Assembly: GCF_052078665.1 (NCBI RefSeq)
Contig: NZ_JBQJIK010000017.1
Coordinates: 1 to 64,000, forward strand
Source of the DNA: Inquilinus sp052078665
GTDB lineage: Bacteria > Pseudomonadota > Alphaproteobacteria > DSM-16000 > Inquilinaceae
Length of the DNA: 64,000 bases
Direction of reading: 5' to 3'
The position numbers and the translations under genes were made by a program. Below the pieces are notes generated by a model, which worked only from the letters and a program-made list of their open reading frames with translations, did not search any database and was not told the origin of the DNA. The number at the start of each line of letters is the position of its first letter. Position 1 is the first letter of the stretch. Shown here piece after piece: positions 25,322 through 33,405 of the stretch.

Positions 25322-26575
25322 TCAGGGCCCATACCGGCGCCGCGCCTCGATCGCCAGGCCGACCCCGACCGCGCCGAAGCTGTCCCCCTCCACCACCCGG
25401 GCGGCCGGCGCCTCGGCCAGCGCCGCTGCGCGGAAGGCCGGCAACAGGGCCGAGCCGCCGGTCAGGAACACGGCGTCGAGCCGGTCCGGGGTGAGGCCGG
25501 CCGCCTGGATGCAGCGCCGGATCAGCGCCGACAGCCGGGCGACGGCGTCGCCGATCGCCGCATCCAGCACCGCCCGGCCGGCGCGCAGCCCGAGCTTGGG
25601 CTCGACCAGGCGCAGGTCGATCACAGTCGGGTCCTGGCTGCCGAGCGTGATCTTCGCCGCCTCGACCCGCAGCGCCAGGCTGTGGCCGAGATTGCCCTCC
25701 AGCACCCGCAGCAGCCGGTCGAATTTCTGGGGATCGCGCGATTCCCGGCGCACGTCGCGCACCTCCGCCACCACCTTGGGGGCGTAGAGCGCGTTGATCC
25801 GGCTCCAGGTCGCCAGCATGTGGAAGTAGCGGCTGGGCGCCACCGCACCCTGGCGCTTCATCTTGGTGCCCAGGCCCAGCGCCGGCATCACCGTGGCCAG
25901 GCTGAACAGCCGGTCGACATCGGTGCCGCCCAGCCGGATGCCGTCATTGGCCAGGATGTCGGCCGCCCGCTCCGGCAGCGCCTTGCGCAGCGGCCCCAGC
26001 CGGACGATCGAGATGTCGGAGGTGCCGCCGCCGATGTCGACGATCAGGGCCACCTCCTCCCGGTCCAGCCCGGCCTCATAGGCGCGCGCGGCGGCGATCG
26101 GCTCGTATTCGAAGGACACCTCGGCGAAACCGGCCTCGCGCGCGATCCCCTGCAGCGTATCCTGGGCGGCGCGGTCGCCGGCCGGGTCGTCATCGACGAA
26201 ATGCACCGGCCGGCCATGCACCACCCGCTCCAGCGCATGGCCGCAGGCGGCCTCGGCGCGCGCCTTCATCTCGGCCAGGAAGATCCCGATCACCTGCTTG
26301 AAGCCGATGCGCTCGCGCCCGACCCAGGTGTCCTCCTCGATTAGCGGCGTGCCGAGCACGGATTTGATCGAGCGCATCAGCCGCCCGTCCAGGCTGTCGA
26401 CATAGGAGTCGATGGCCGAACGGCCGAAGCGCGGCGCGCCGCCGACCAGGTCGAACCAGATGGCGCTGGGCAGCGTGGTCGCCGAGTCCTCGAGCGGCAA
26501 CAGCCGCGCGCCCTGCGAATCGACGATGCCGAGGGTCGAGTTCGAGGTGCCGAAATCCAGGCCGCAGACCGCCAT
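25322..26575 (-). CDS. Hsp70 family protein (YegD-like)
   Basis: A 417-residue actin-like ATPase lacking the Hsp70 substrate-binding domain, as in YegD. Phosphate-1 motif CGLDFGTSNSTLGI and phosphate-2 motif VDIGGGTSDISIVRLG are intact, as is the adenosine motif FLTGGSALLPAF. It also carries GRPVHFVDDDP and YEPIAAARAYEAGL. Family function is poorly defined. The gene stands alone on the minus strand; a terminator-like hairpin lies just upstream and a large palindrome downstream. Confidence 0.9.
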   Translation of the reverse strand: MAVCGLDFGTSNSTLGIVDSQGARLLPLEDSATTLPSAIWFDLVGGAPRFGRSAIDSYVDSLDGRLMRSIKSVLGTPLIEEDTWVGRERIGFKQVIGIFLAEMKARAEAACGHALERVVHGRPVHFVDDDPAGDRAAQDTLQGIAREAGFAEVSFEYEPIAAARAYEAGLDREEVALIVDIGGGTSDISIVRLGPLRKALPERAADILANDGIRLGGTDVDRLFSLATVMPALGLGTKMKRQGAVAPSRYFHMLATWSRINALYAPKVVAEVRDVRRESRDPQKFDRLLRVLEGNLGHSLALRVEAAKITLGSQDPTVIDLRLVEPKLGLRAGRAVLDAAIGDAVARLSALIRRCIQAAGLTPDRLDAVFLTGGSALLPAFRAAALAEAPAARVVEGDSFGAVGVGLAIEARRRYGP

Positions 26576-26599
26576 CTCCGCCTCCGCCGCGCAACGCCG

Positions 26600-26628
26600 A
26601 AAAGCCCCGGGTCCGGTCGGACGGGGCT
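26600..26628 (-). terminator. Intrinsic terminator after the luciferase-like oxidoreductase
   Basis: On the minus strand agccccg ... cggggct forms a 7-base stem followed at once by tttt. It lies about 60 bases beyond the stop of the gene at 26687-27709 and upstream of the Hsp70-like gene. Confidence 0.65.
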
Positions 26629-26686
26629 GGGAAAGGGCGGCGCTTTTAGCGCATGTGGAGATCGAGGGGAAGGGGCCGCGGCGGCG

Positions 26687-27709
26687 TCACGCCGTCGCGG
26701 TGCCCTGCAGGTCGAACGCCTCCGCCACCAGCTCGTAGCTGCGCAGCCGGGCGGCGTGGTCGTGGATCATGCTGGTGATCATCACCTCGCTGGCCACGGT
26801 CTCGCCGGCCAGGCGCTCGATCTCGGCCTTCACCGTCTCCGGCGTGCCGACGATCTGGTTGCGGCGCGAGGTCTCGGCGACGCGCTTCTCCTCCGGCGTG
26901 TAGGGGTAGGACAGCGCCTCCTCCGGGCTCGGCAGCGGGCTTGGCCGGTTGCTGCGCAGCCGCACCCAGGACAGCTGGTGCGGCGCCGCCAGCCGCTCGG
27001 CCTCCGCCGCGTCCTCGGCGCAGTAGACCGAGACGGTCAAGATCGAATGCGGTGCCTGCATCGCCGGCGAGGGCTGGAAGTTCGTCCGGTACAGATGCAT
27101 CGCCGGCATGGTGTATTGCGGGCTGAAATGATGGGCGAAGGCGAAGCCGACGCCGATATGGGCGGCGAAGCGGGCGCCGAAATCGCTGGAACCGAGCATC
27201 CAGACCGGCGGCAGCGGCACATCCTCCGGCACCGCTCGGACGGCCCGGAAAGCGTGGTCCGCCGGGAAGGTGCCGTCGGCGAAGGCGCGCATCTCGGCAA
27301 ATTGCTCGGTGAAGTCGTCGGCGACGAGGGCGTCGCGCGACCGGCGCATCGCCAGCGCCGTCAGCTGGTCCGAGCCCGGAGCGCGGCCGAGGCCGAGGTC
27401 GATCCGGCCCGGATGCAGCGATTCCAGCATCTTGAAGGCCTCGACCACCCGCAGCGGCGCGTGGTTCGGCAGCATCACCCCGCCGGAACCGACGCGGATC
27501 CGCTGCGTCACCTGGGCGACATGGCCGATCAGCACCTCCGGCGCGGTCGAGGCGACGCCGGGGATCGAGTGGTGCTCGGCCACCCAGTAGCGGGTGAAGC
27601 CCAGCCGATCGGTCAGCCGGGCAAGATCGAGCGAGTTGCGGACGGCCTGGCCGGGCTGGGAGCCGGAGGCGATCGGCGCGAGGTCGAGGACCGAGAGCGG
27701 CAATGTCAT
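26687..27709 (-). CDS. LLM-class flavin-dependent oxidoreductase
   Basis: A 340-residue TIM-barrel monooxygenase of the luciferase-like superfamily, MsnO8/YhbW subgroup. The start MTLPLSVLDLAPI and the segments RLGFTRYWVAEHHSIPGVAS, RIRVGSGGVMLPNHAPLRV and PGRIDLGLGRAPG are characteristic, as is the C-terminal IVGTPETVKAEIERL. It should use reduced flavin, with an unknown substrate. It is a single gene with a strong hairpin downstream. Confidence 0.9.
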   Translation of the reverse strand: MTLPLSVLDLAPIASGSQPGQAVRNSLDLARLTDRLGFTRYWVAEHHSIPGVASTAPEVLIGHVAQVTQRIRVGSGGVMLPNHAPLRVVEAFKMLESLHPGRIDLGLGRAPGSDQLTALAMRRSRDALVADDFTEQFAEMRAFADGTFPADHAFRAVRAVPEDVPLPPVWMLGSSDFGARFAAHIGVGFAFAHHFSPQYTMPAMHLYRTNFQPSPAMQAPHSILTVSVYCAEDAAEAERLAAPHQLSWVRLRSNRPSPLPSPEEALSYPYTPEEKRVAETSRRNQIVGTPETVKAEIERLAGETVASEVMITSMIHDHAARLRSYELVAEAFDLQGTATA

Positions 27710-27915
27710 CTCCTGAACTTTGGCGGCCGCGGCCCCGGTTCAAGGCGCGAGGCGATCCGGCACGGCTGCGCCGGCCGCATGGCGGTCACCCGCAGTGGAC
27801 GCCCGACGGCTGTGGACACGGGCGAGACTCGGGCCGGGCGCAAAGTCCCGAATTCAATCTTTACGGCCTCTGCGGGTAGGACAGCCGCCGCCCTGGAACC
27901 GTAGGAGTGACAGAG

Positions 27916-28107
27916 ATGAAGCCAGAACATGCCCCGCGCCGCGCGATCATCCGGGATTGGATGACACTGCCGCGCGAGCAGCGGCAATCGGTGGAGCAGG
28001 CCGCCGCCTTCGCGGCGCGGTCGGCCGCGGCGCGCGACTTCCACTGCGTCGGCGACCGTTCGGCCAGGATCCTGGTCTGGCTGAAGCCCCGCATCGGCCG
28101 GTCCTGA
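27916..28107 (+). CDS. Small conserved-looking hypothetical protein
   Basis: A 63-residue basic protein, MKPEHAPRRAIIRDWMTLP, followed by REQRQSVEQAAAFAARSA and ending WLKPRIGRS. A taggag ribosome site lies 9 bases before ATG 27916; a GTG three codons earlier is too close to that site. The upstream 200 bases form a plausible promoter gap divergent from the luciferase-like gene. No family or function is recognised. It converges on speB with a 9-base gap. Confidence 0.6.
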   Translation: MKPEHAPRRAIIRDWMTLPREQRQSVEQAAAFAARSAAARDFHCVGDRSARILVWLKPRIGRS

Positions 28108-28116
28108 TCGGGGGCG

Positions 28117-29082
28117 TCAGGCCCCTGCCCCGCGGCGCGCCGCCACGCCCGGCGCGACCGCGCAGAGCAGTTCGAACATCAGGGTCGCCCCGGTCACGGC
28201 GGTCAGGCCCGACGGATCGAAGGGCGGCGCGACCTCGACCAGGTCGGCGCCGACCAGGTCCAGCCCGGCCAGGCGGCGCACCATGCGCTGCGCCTCGCGG
28301 GTGGTGATGCCGCCGATCTCCGGCGTGCCGGTGCCCGGCGCCATCGAGGGGTCGATCGCATCGATGTCGAAGGTCGCATAGACGGGCCCGGCGCCGAGGA
28401 TCTCCAGCGCCTCGTCCATCACGTCGTCGGGGCCGCGGCGGTCGAACTCCTCGATGAAGACCATGCGGATGCCGCAGGCCTTGGCGAAGTCATAGTTGCC
28501 GGCATCGGAGATCGAGCCGCGCAGCCCGATCTGGACCATCCGCTTCGGGTCGACCAGCCCCTCCTCGATGGCCCGGCGGAACGGCGTGCCGTGGTTGTAG
28601 GGGTTGCCGAAGAAGCTGTCATACGTGTCGGAGTGGGCGTCGAACTGAATCAGCCCGACCGGGTGGCCCGTGGCCAGGCCGCGCAGGATCGGCAGCGACA
28701 CCAGATGGTCGCCGCCGGCCGAGACCGGCACCGCGCCGGCCTCGCGCAGATCGGCGTAGAAGCCGGCGATCGACTCCAGCGACTTTGCCAGGTTGATCGG
28801 GTCGACCGGGGCGTCGCCGCAATCGCCGACCCGCGCCAGGTCGTAGGGCGAGACGCCGGTGACGTGGTGCACCCGGCGCATCAGGCTGGACTGGTTGCGC
28901 AGCTCGCGCGGGCCGTGCCGGGCCCCGGCGCGGTTGGTGACGCCGCCGTCGAACGGCACGCCGACCAGGGCGATGTCGACCTCGGCCGGCGTCGCCACCG
29001 GCAGGCGCATGAAGGTCGGGATGCCGGCGAAGCGCGGCACCTGGCCCGAATCCAGCGGCTCGAACTTGCCCACCAAGCCCAC
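28117..29082 (-). CDS. speB: Agmatinase (ureohydrolase)
   Basis: A 321-residue member of the arginase family, expected to hydrolyse agmatine to putrescine and urea. The binuclear manganese motifs are intact: SAGGDHLVSLP, QFDAHSDTYDSFF and ATFDIDAIDPSMAPGTGTPE. FDGGVTNRAGARHGP marks the substrate pocket of agmatinase-like enzymes. Guanidinobutyrase is a close alternative. Together with aguA this gives two agmatine routes in the window. It follows a PuuA-type synthetase on the same strand with a 52-base gap, so they may be co-transcribed. Confidence 0.9.
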   Translation of the reverse strand: MGLVGKFEPLDSGQVPRFAGIPTFMRLPVATPAEVDIALVGVPFDGGVTNRAGARHGPRELRNQSSLMRRVHHVTGVSPYDLARVGDCGDAPVDPINLAKSLESIAGFYADLREAGAVPVSAGGDHLVSLPILRGLATGHPVGLIQFDAHSDTYDSFFGNPYNHGTPFRRAIEEGLVDPKRMVQIGLRGSISDAGNYDFAKACGIRMVFIEEFDRRGPDDVMDEALEILGAGPVYATFDIDAIDPSMAPGTGTPEIGGITTREAQRMVRRLAGLDLVGADLVEVAPPFDPSGLTAVTGATLMFELLCAVAPGVAARRGAGA

Positions 29083-29134
29083 CTCCCGATCATCCCCGCC
29101 CGCCCCGGCGCTGGGCCGGAGCGGGCGGTCCGGC

Positions 29135-30475
29135 TCAGACGTTCAGCAGCAGGTTCTCGCGTTCCCAGGAGCTGATGACGCGGTGATAGGCGTCGTACTC
29201 CTTGTTCTTCACCCACCACACCGCGTCGACCAGCTTCTCGCCCAGCACCTCGCGCAGCGGGCGCGAGGCGGAGAACTTGTTGAGGCTGTCATAGAGGTGG
29301 CGCGGCAGGGTGAAGGCCAGGCGCTTGGCCGAGCCCTCGACCGGATTCGACGGCTGCATCTCGTTGACGATGCCGAGATAGCCGCAGGCCAGCGAGGCCG
29401 CGAACATCAGATACGGGTTGCAGTCGGCGCCGGCGACCCGGTTCTCGACCCGCTTGGCCTGCGGCTCGTCGATCGGCACGCGGAAGCCGACGGTGCGGTT
29501 GTCCATGCCCCAATGGACGTTGATCGGCGCGTCGCTCTCGGGGTCGAGGCGGCGGTACGAGTTCACGTTCGGCGCGAACAGCGGCATCGCCGCCGGCACG
29601 AATTTCTGCAGCCCGGCGATATAGGACAGGAACAGGTCGCTGTTGCCGCCGTCCTTGGTGGCGAACAGATTCCGGCCGGTCTTGGCGTCGTTCACGCTCT
29701 GGTGCAGATGCATGGCGCTGCCGGGCTCGTTCTGCAACGGCTTGGCCATGAAGGTGGCGTAGACGTCGTGGCGCATCGCCGTCTCGCGCACCGTGCGCTT
29801 GAAAATCAGCACCTGGTCGGCGAGGTCGAGCGGGTCGCCATGGTTGAAGTTGATCTCGATCTGCGCCGCCCCGGCCTCATGCGCCAGGGTGTCGACGTCG
29901 AGGCCCATCGCCTCGCAGTGATCGTAGATCTCCTCGAAGATCGGGTCGAATTCGTTGACCGCGTCGATGCCGTAGGACTGGCGCCCGGTCTCCGGCCGGC
30001 CGGACCGGCCGATCGGCGGCTCCAGCGGGTAGTCCGGGTCGATGTTCTTCTTGACCAGGTAGAATTCGAGCTCCGGCGCCACCAGGGGCTTCCAGCCCTT
30101 CGCCTCGTACAGCTTCAGCACCCGCCGCAGCACGTGGCGGCAGGACAGCTCGCAGGGACTGCCGTCGACATATTCCGCGTCGCAGATCACCTGCGCCGTC
30201 GGCTCCTCGTACCAGGGCACGATCCGGATCGTCTCTCGGTCGGGCACCATGTAGATGTCGATGTCGGCCGCATTGGTGACGTCGTCGTCGGGGTATTCCC
30301 CGGTCACCGTCTGCATGAAGATCGATTCCGGGATTCGCATCCCGCGGGTCTTCAGGCCCTTGATGAACTTCTCGGCGGGCAGGATCTTACCCCGGGCGAT
30401 CCCGTTGATGTCCGGGACCAGGCACTCGACTTCGGTCACGCCATGGTCGTGAATGAAGTCCACCATTTTTTGCAT
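29135..30475 (-). CDS. puuA: Glutamine synthetase-like protein, probable gamma-glutamylputrescine synthetase
   Basis: A 446-residue GS-family enzyme of the PuuA type. It would ligate glutamate to putrescine with ATP, the first step of the gamma-glutamyl putrescine route. Catalytic blocks are present: PELEFYLVKKN, EAGAAQIEINFNHGDPL, GSAMHLHQSV, PNVNSYRRLDP, NRTVGFRVP and ENRVAGADCNPYL. It lacks the adenylylation Tyr loop of GlnA. The start MQKMVDFIHDHGVTEVECLV is normal for the group. It is divergent from a second GS-like gene across a 150-184 base promoter gap, and upstream of speB. Other amines are possible substrates. Confidence 0.87.
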   Translation of the reverse strand: MQKMVDFIHDHGVTEVECLVPDINGIARGKILPAEKFIKGLKTRGMRIPESIFMQTVTGEYPDDDVTNAADIDIYMVPDRETIRIVPWYEEPTAQVICDAEYVDGSPCELSCRHVLRRVLKLYEAKGWKPLVAPELEFYLVKKNIDPDYPLEPPIGRSGRPETGRQSYGIDAVNEFDPIFEEIYDHCEAMGLDVDTLAHEAGAAQIEINFNHGDPLDLADQVLIFKRTVRETAMRHDVYATFMAKPLQNEPGSAMHLHQSVNDAKTGRNLFATKDGGNSDLFLSYIAGLQKFVPAAMPLFAPNVNSYRRLDPESDAPINVHWGMDNRTVGFRVPIDEPQAKRVENRVAGADCNPYLMFAASLACGYLGIVNEMQPSNPVEGSAKRLAFTLPRHLYDSLNKFSASRPLREVLGEKLVDAVWWVKNKEYDAYHRVISSWERENLLLNV

Positions 30476-30659
30476 AGATCATGGCCAGCCCCTTTAGGCG
30501 GACCCCGCTTCTCGTTTCAGCCGGGTCACCATAGCCGAGCCCCCCGGGGGGGTGGGAAGCGGAAACGGGCGGCGACATACCCGCCCCGACTCGGCCCGGC
30601 TTGACACTTCCAGGCCGCCTGCGAGGATGAAAGCCTCTCGGCAACAATTGCGTGACCAA

Positions 30660-32030
30660 ATGCATGAACACACATCGAACGACATCGTAAGGAATTTCCG
30701 CGCGCAATTTCCTGACATCACCCACATCGACGCCCTGGTCTGCGACACGTGCGGCGTCCTGCGCGGCAAGAAGGTTCCCGTCACCGCCCTGGACAGGATC
30801 TTCCGTGATGGCCTGACCTTCCCCGGCTCCCTCTTCGCCACCGACATCACCGGCGAAACGGTCGAAGAGACCGGCCTCGGCTTCGCCGATGGCGACGCGG
30901 ACCGCGACTGCTTCCCCGTCCCGCACACCCTCGACCCCGTGCCCTGGCTGTCGCGCCCGACCGGCCAGGTGCTGCTGGCGATGCAGGACCTCGACGGCTC
31001 CCCCTTCTTCGCCGATCCGCGCACCGTCCTGGCCAACATCGTCCAGCGCCTGCGCGACGACGGGCTGCACCCGGTGGTGGCGGTGGAGCTGGAATTCTAC
31101 CTGGTCGACCGCAAGCGCGGCGAGGACGGGCGGCCGCGGCCGCCGGTGTCGCCGATCAGCGGCAAGCGGCAGGACACCACCCAGGTCTACGGCATCGACG
31201 AGCTGTACGATTTCAACGACCTGCTGCACGAGATCTACGACACCTGCGTGGCGCAGGGCATCCCGGTCGACAGCCTGGTCTCGGAATATGCCCCCGGGCA
31301 GTACGAGATCAATCTGCGCCATGTCGACGATCCGCTCGAGGCCTGCGACGACGCGGTCCTGTTCAAGCGCGTGGTCAAATCGGTGGCGGCCAAGCACGGG
31401 GTCGAGGCGACCTTCATGGCCAAGCCCTACCCGGACCAGGCCGGCAGCGGCTTCCACATCCATATGAGCCTGCTGGACGCGGCCGGCGCGAGCCTGTTCG
31501 CCGCCGAGGACCCGCACGGCACCCCGATGCTGCGCCACGCCATCGGCGGGCTCGGCGCCACCATGGCCGAGGGCATGGCGGTGTTCGCCCAGAACCAGAA
31601 CGCCTTCCGCCGGTTCCAGCCGAACTCCTACGTCCCGCACGCGCCGACCTGGGCCGCCAACAACCGCAGCGTGTCGCTGCGCATCCCGCCGGGCAAGCCG
31701 AAGGACCGCCGGGTCGAGCACCGCGTCGCCGGCGCCGACAGCAACCCCTATCTGGTGGTGGCGGCGGTGCTGGCCGGGGCGCATCACGGCATCAAGCGGC
31801 AGATCGACCCGGGCCCCCCGGTCCAGGGCAACGCCTACGACAAGATCGAGTCGACCCTGACCCCGTCCTGGATCGTGGCGCTGGAGCAGCTCGACGGCTC
31901 GGCCTTCTTCAACGAGTATTTCGGCCGCCGATTCCTCGACGTCTACCTGGCCCTGAAATGGGCCGAGCGGGACAAGTTCTTCTCCCAGATCAGCCAGCTC
32001 GAATACGACTGGTACCTGAGCAAGGTCTGA
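30660..32030 (+). CDS. Second glutamine synthetase-like protein (gamma-glutamylamine synthetase type)
   Basis: A 456-residue GS-family protein clearly diverged from its neighbour. Motifs are intact: VELEFYLVDRK, SEYAPGQYEINLRHVDDPL, GSGFHIHMSL, FRRFQPNSYVPHAPTW, NRSVSLRIPPG and EHRVAGADSNPYL. ATG 30660 is chosen so the protein begins just before the conserved FPDITHIDALVCDTCGVLRG. ATG 30627 would add 11 residues, with a GAGG only at its edge; neither start has a good ribosome site. It probably acts on putrescine or a related amine, and the divergent layout suggests shared regulation. Confidence 0.85.
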   Translation: MHEHTSNDIVRNFRAQFPDITHIDALVCDTCGVLRGKKVPVTALDRIFRDGLTFPGSLFATDITGETVEETGLGFADGDADRDCFPVPHTLDPVPWLSRPTGQVLLAMQDLDGSPFFADPRTVLANIVQRLRDDGLHPVVAVELEFYLVDRKRGEDGRPRPPVSPISGKRQDTTQVYGIDELYDFNDLLHEIYDTCVAQGIPVDSLVSEYAPGQYEINLRHVDDPLEACDDAVLFKRVVKSVAAKHGVEATFMAKPYPDQAGSGFHIHMSLLDAAGASLFAAEDPHGTPMLRHAIGGLGATMAEGMAVFAQNQNAFRRFQPNSYVPHAPTWAANNRSVSLRIPPGKPKDRRVEHRVAGADSNPYLVVAAVLAGAHHGIKRQIDPGPPVQGNAYDKIESTLTPSWIVALEQLDGSAFFNEYFGRRFLDVYLALKWAERDKFFSQISQLEYDWYLSKV

Positions 32031-32033
32031 GAA

Positions 32034-32606
32034 TCAGGCGCGGCTGCGACGTTCCTGGCTGGCTTCTGCCGGCCGGGACTGCCGCCGCTTCGGCGCCTCC
32101 GGCGGCGGGGCAGCGGCCGGCTCGGCCGGGCGGCGCTGCCGCTTGGCCACAGCAGTCTTGCGGGCGTGCACATAGATCTCGAGCAGCTCCGCCAGCCGCT
32201 CCTCATTGCCGGCGGTCATCTCCGCGCGGGTCGCGAAGGCCAGCTCCCGCGCGTCGTGCTCGCCCAGCTGGGTGATCGAATACTTCTTCTGGCGGCGCAC
32301 GCCGTCCTGCGTCCAATAGGCGGTCCAGAAGGCGGAGGTCCCGCCGGGGCGGACATAGCGCGCGACCCCCGGGATGCCGTGCGGCGTGTTCCGGCGTGGC
32401 AGCAGCCGCGTCCGCAGCGACCGGATCTCCTGGTGATCGGGCAGATGCTCCAGCGCGAAGGCCTCGGCGGCGACCTTCGCCTTCTTCGAGGATCCGCCAT
32501 GGGCCAGGTCGGAAAAGAACCTGCGCGTGTGCCGCCCGGCGACCGAATACCGCACGAGCCAACCGAGCATTCGCTTTGCGGGGTTGTCAATCCGGCTGAC
32601 GCGCAT
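32034..32606 (-). CDS. Bacterial AP2-domain DNA-binding protein
   Basis: A 190-residue protein with two AP2-like beta-sheet segments. The first is IDNPAKRMLGWLVRYSVAG with RHTRRFFSDLAHGGSSKKA. The second is GVARYVRPGGTSAFWTAYW, then QKKYSITQLGEHDARELA. Both show the pattern of bacterial AP2/ERF-like domains often found in mobile or regulatory proteins. The C-terminus is basic and Pro/Ala-rich (KRQRRPAEPAAAPPPEAPKR). ATG 32606 has GGAG six bases upstream; the longer frame to 32822 lacks support. The gene ends 3 bases from the convergent GS-like gene. DNA binding is inferred from the fold. Confidence 0.75.
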   Translation of the reverse strand: MRVSRIDNPAKRMLGWLVRYSVAGRHTRRFFSDLAHGGSSKKAKVAAEAFALEHLPDHQEIRSLRTRLLPRRNTPHGIPGVARYVRPGGTSAFWTAYWTQDGVRRQKKYSITQLGEHDARELAFATRAEMTAGNEERLAELLEIYVHARKTAVAKRQRRPAEPAAAPPPEAPKRRQSRPAEASQERRSRA

Positions 32607-32755
32607 CGAGATCTCCATGTTGATCATGAGATACTGACACAGCGCGCACCGCTTTTGCAGCAGTTGTCGAGGCATTAACCATTTGTATGATTCCGGCAGC
32701 GCCGGATCCGCCGCCCGGGCGGGACTCCCGACCGGAATCCTTCGAGGAGAAGCGA

Positions 32756-33004
32756 ATGCTGGAGCTGCGACCGAACTGCGAATGCTGCGACAAGGATCTG
32801 CCGCCCGACTCGCGGGAGGCAATGATCTGCAGTTTCGAATGTACCTTCTGCGCCGGCTGCGCCGAGACGGTGCTGGGCAGCCGCTGTCCGAATTGCGGCG
32901 GCGGCTTCGCCCCGCGCCCGATCCGGCCGCCGGCGGCGCTGGCCCGCCACCCCGCCTCGACCGTGCGTGTGCTCAAGCCGGAGGGATGCCGGCCGGCCGG
33001 CTGA
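32756..33004 (+). CDS. DUF1272 zinc-finger-like protein
   Basis: An 82-residue cysteine-rich protein, MLELRPNCECCDKDLPPDS, then MICSFECTFCAGCAETVLGS and CPNCGGGF. The spacing of about nine Cys residues matches DUF1272, a treble-clef type zinc domain of unknown function. ATG 32756 has a gaggag site 10 bases upstream; the frame before it is not coding-like. It lies directly upstream of a Zur-type palindrome and zinc GTPase operon on the same strand, so a link to zinc handling is reasonable but not proven. Confidence 0.82.
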   Translation: MLELRPNCECCDKDLPPDSREAMICSFECTFCAGCAETVLGSRCPNCGGGFAPRPIRPPAALARHPASTVRVLKPEGCRPAG

Positions 33005-33081
33005 GTCCGGGATCGATTTCCGGGGTGCGGCAACGACGATCACAACGCCGGTCGACAGGAGGCCTGCGTCCGGGTTTTAAT

Positions 33082-33096
33082 TGTTATGATATAACA
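33082..33096. promoter_or_regulatory. Probable Zur operator
   Basis: The 15-mer tgttatgatataaca is a perfect palindrome with arms tgttat and ataaca around three central bases, in an AT-rich island 23 bases before the start at 33119. It matches the form of alphaproteobacterial Zur boxes, and the operon it precedes encodes a CxCC zinc GTPase. Confidence 0.72.
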
Positions 33097-33118
33097 TTGA
33101 AATCATCGGACGAGAGCC

Positions 33119-33403
33119 ATGCCAGACCAGCCGCACCAGACCCTCGAACAGATCGCCCCCGGCGTCCACACCCCGGCCGGCTTCACCCGCGCGACCGGCG
33201 AGATCCGCCGCCTGATGGCCGAGTTGGAGGCCGTCGGCCTGTCCCCGGCCGCTTTGGCCTCGGCGCTGTTGACCGAAGCGATGCCGCGCCTGGTGGCCGT
33301 GCACGGCACGTCGCGCTGCGCCGAGCTGCTCGGCTCGCTGGCGCTCGGGCTGCGGCTGGACGAGGCCGCGGCCGTCCCCGCCCCGCGCCGGTGGGTGTCG
33401 TGA
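33119..33403 (+). CDS. Small helical protein of the putative Zur operon
   Basis: A 94-residue protein beginning MPDQPHQTLEQIAPGVHTP. The centre is two helices, EIRRLMAELEAVGLSPAALA and EAMPRLVAVHGTSRCAELLG. It has no signal peptide, membrane segment or clustered Cys/His. It overlaps or abuts the GTPase gene (its TGA at 33401-33403 overlaps a GTG at 33400 and lies 2 bases before ATG 33406), so the two are translationally linked. The family is not recognised. Position under the Zur-like operator suggests a role in zinc starvation. Confidence 0.72.
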   Translation: MPDQPHQTLEQIAPGVHTPAGFTRATGEIRRLMAELEAVGLSPAALASALLTEAMPRLVAVHGTSRCAELLGSLALGLRLDEAAAVPAPRRWVS

Positions 33404-33405
33404 CC

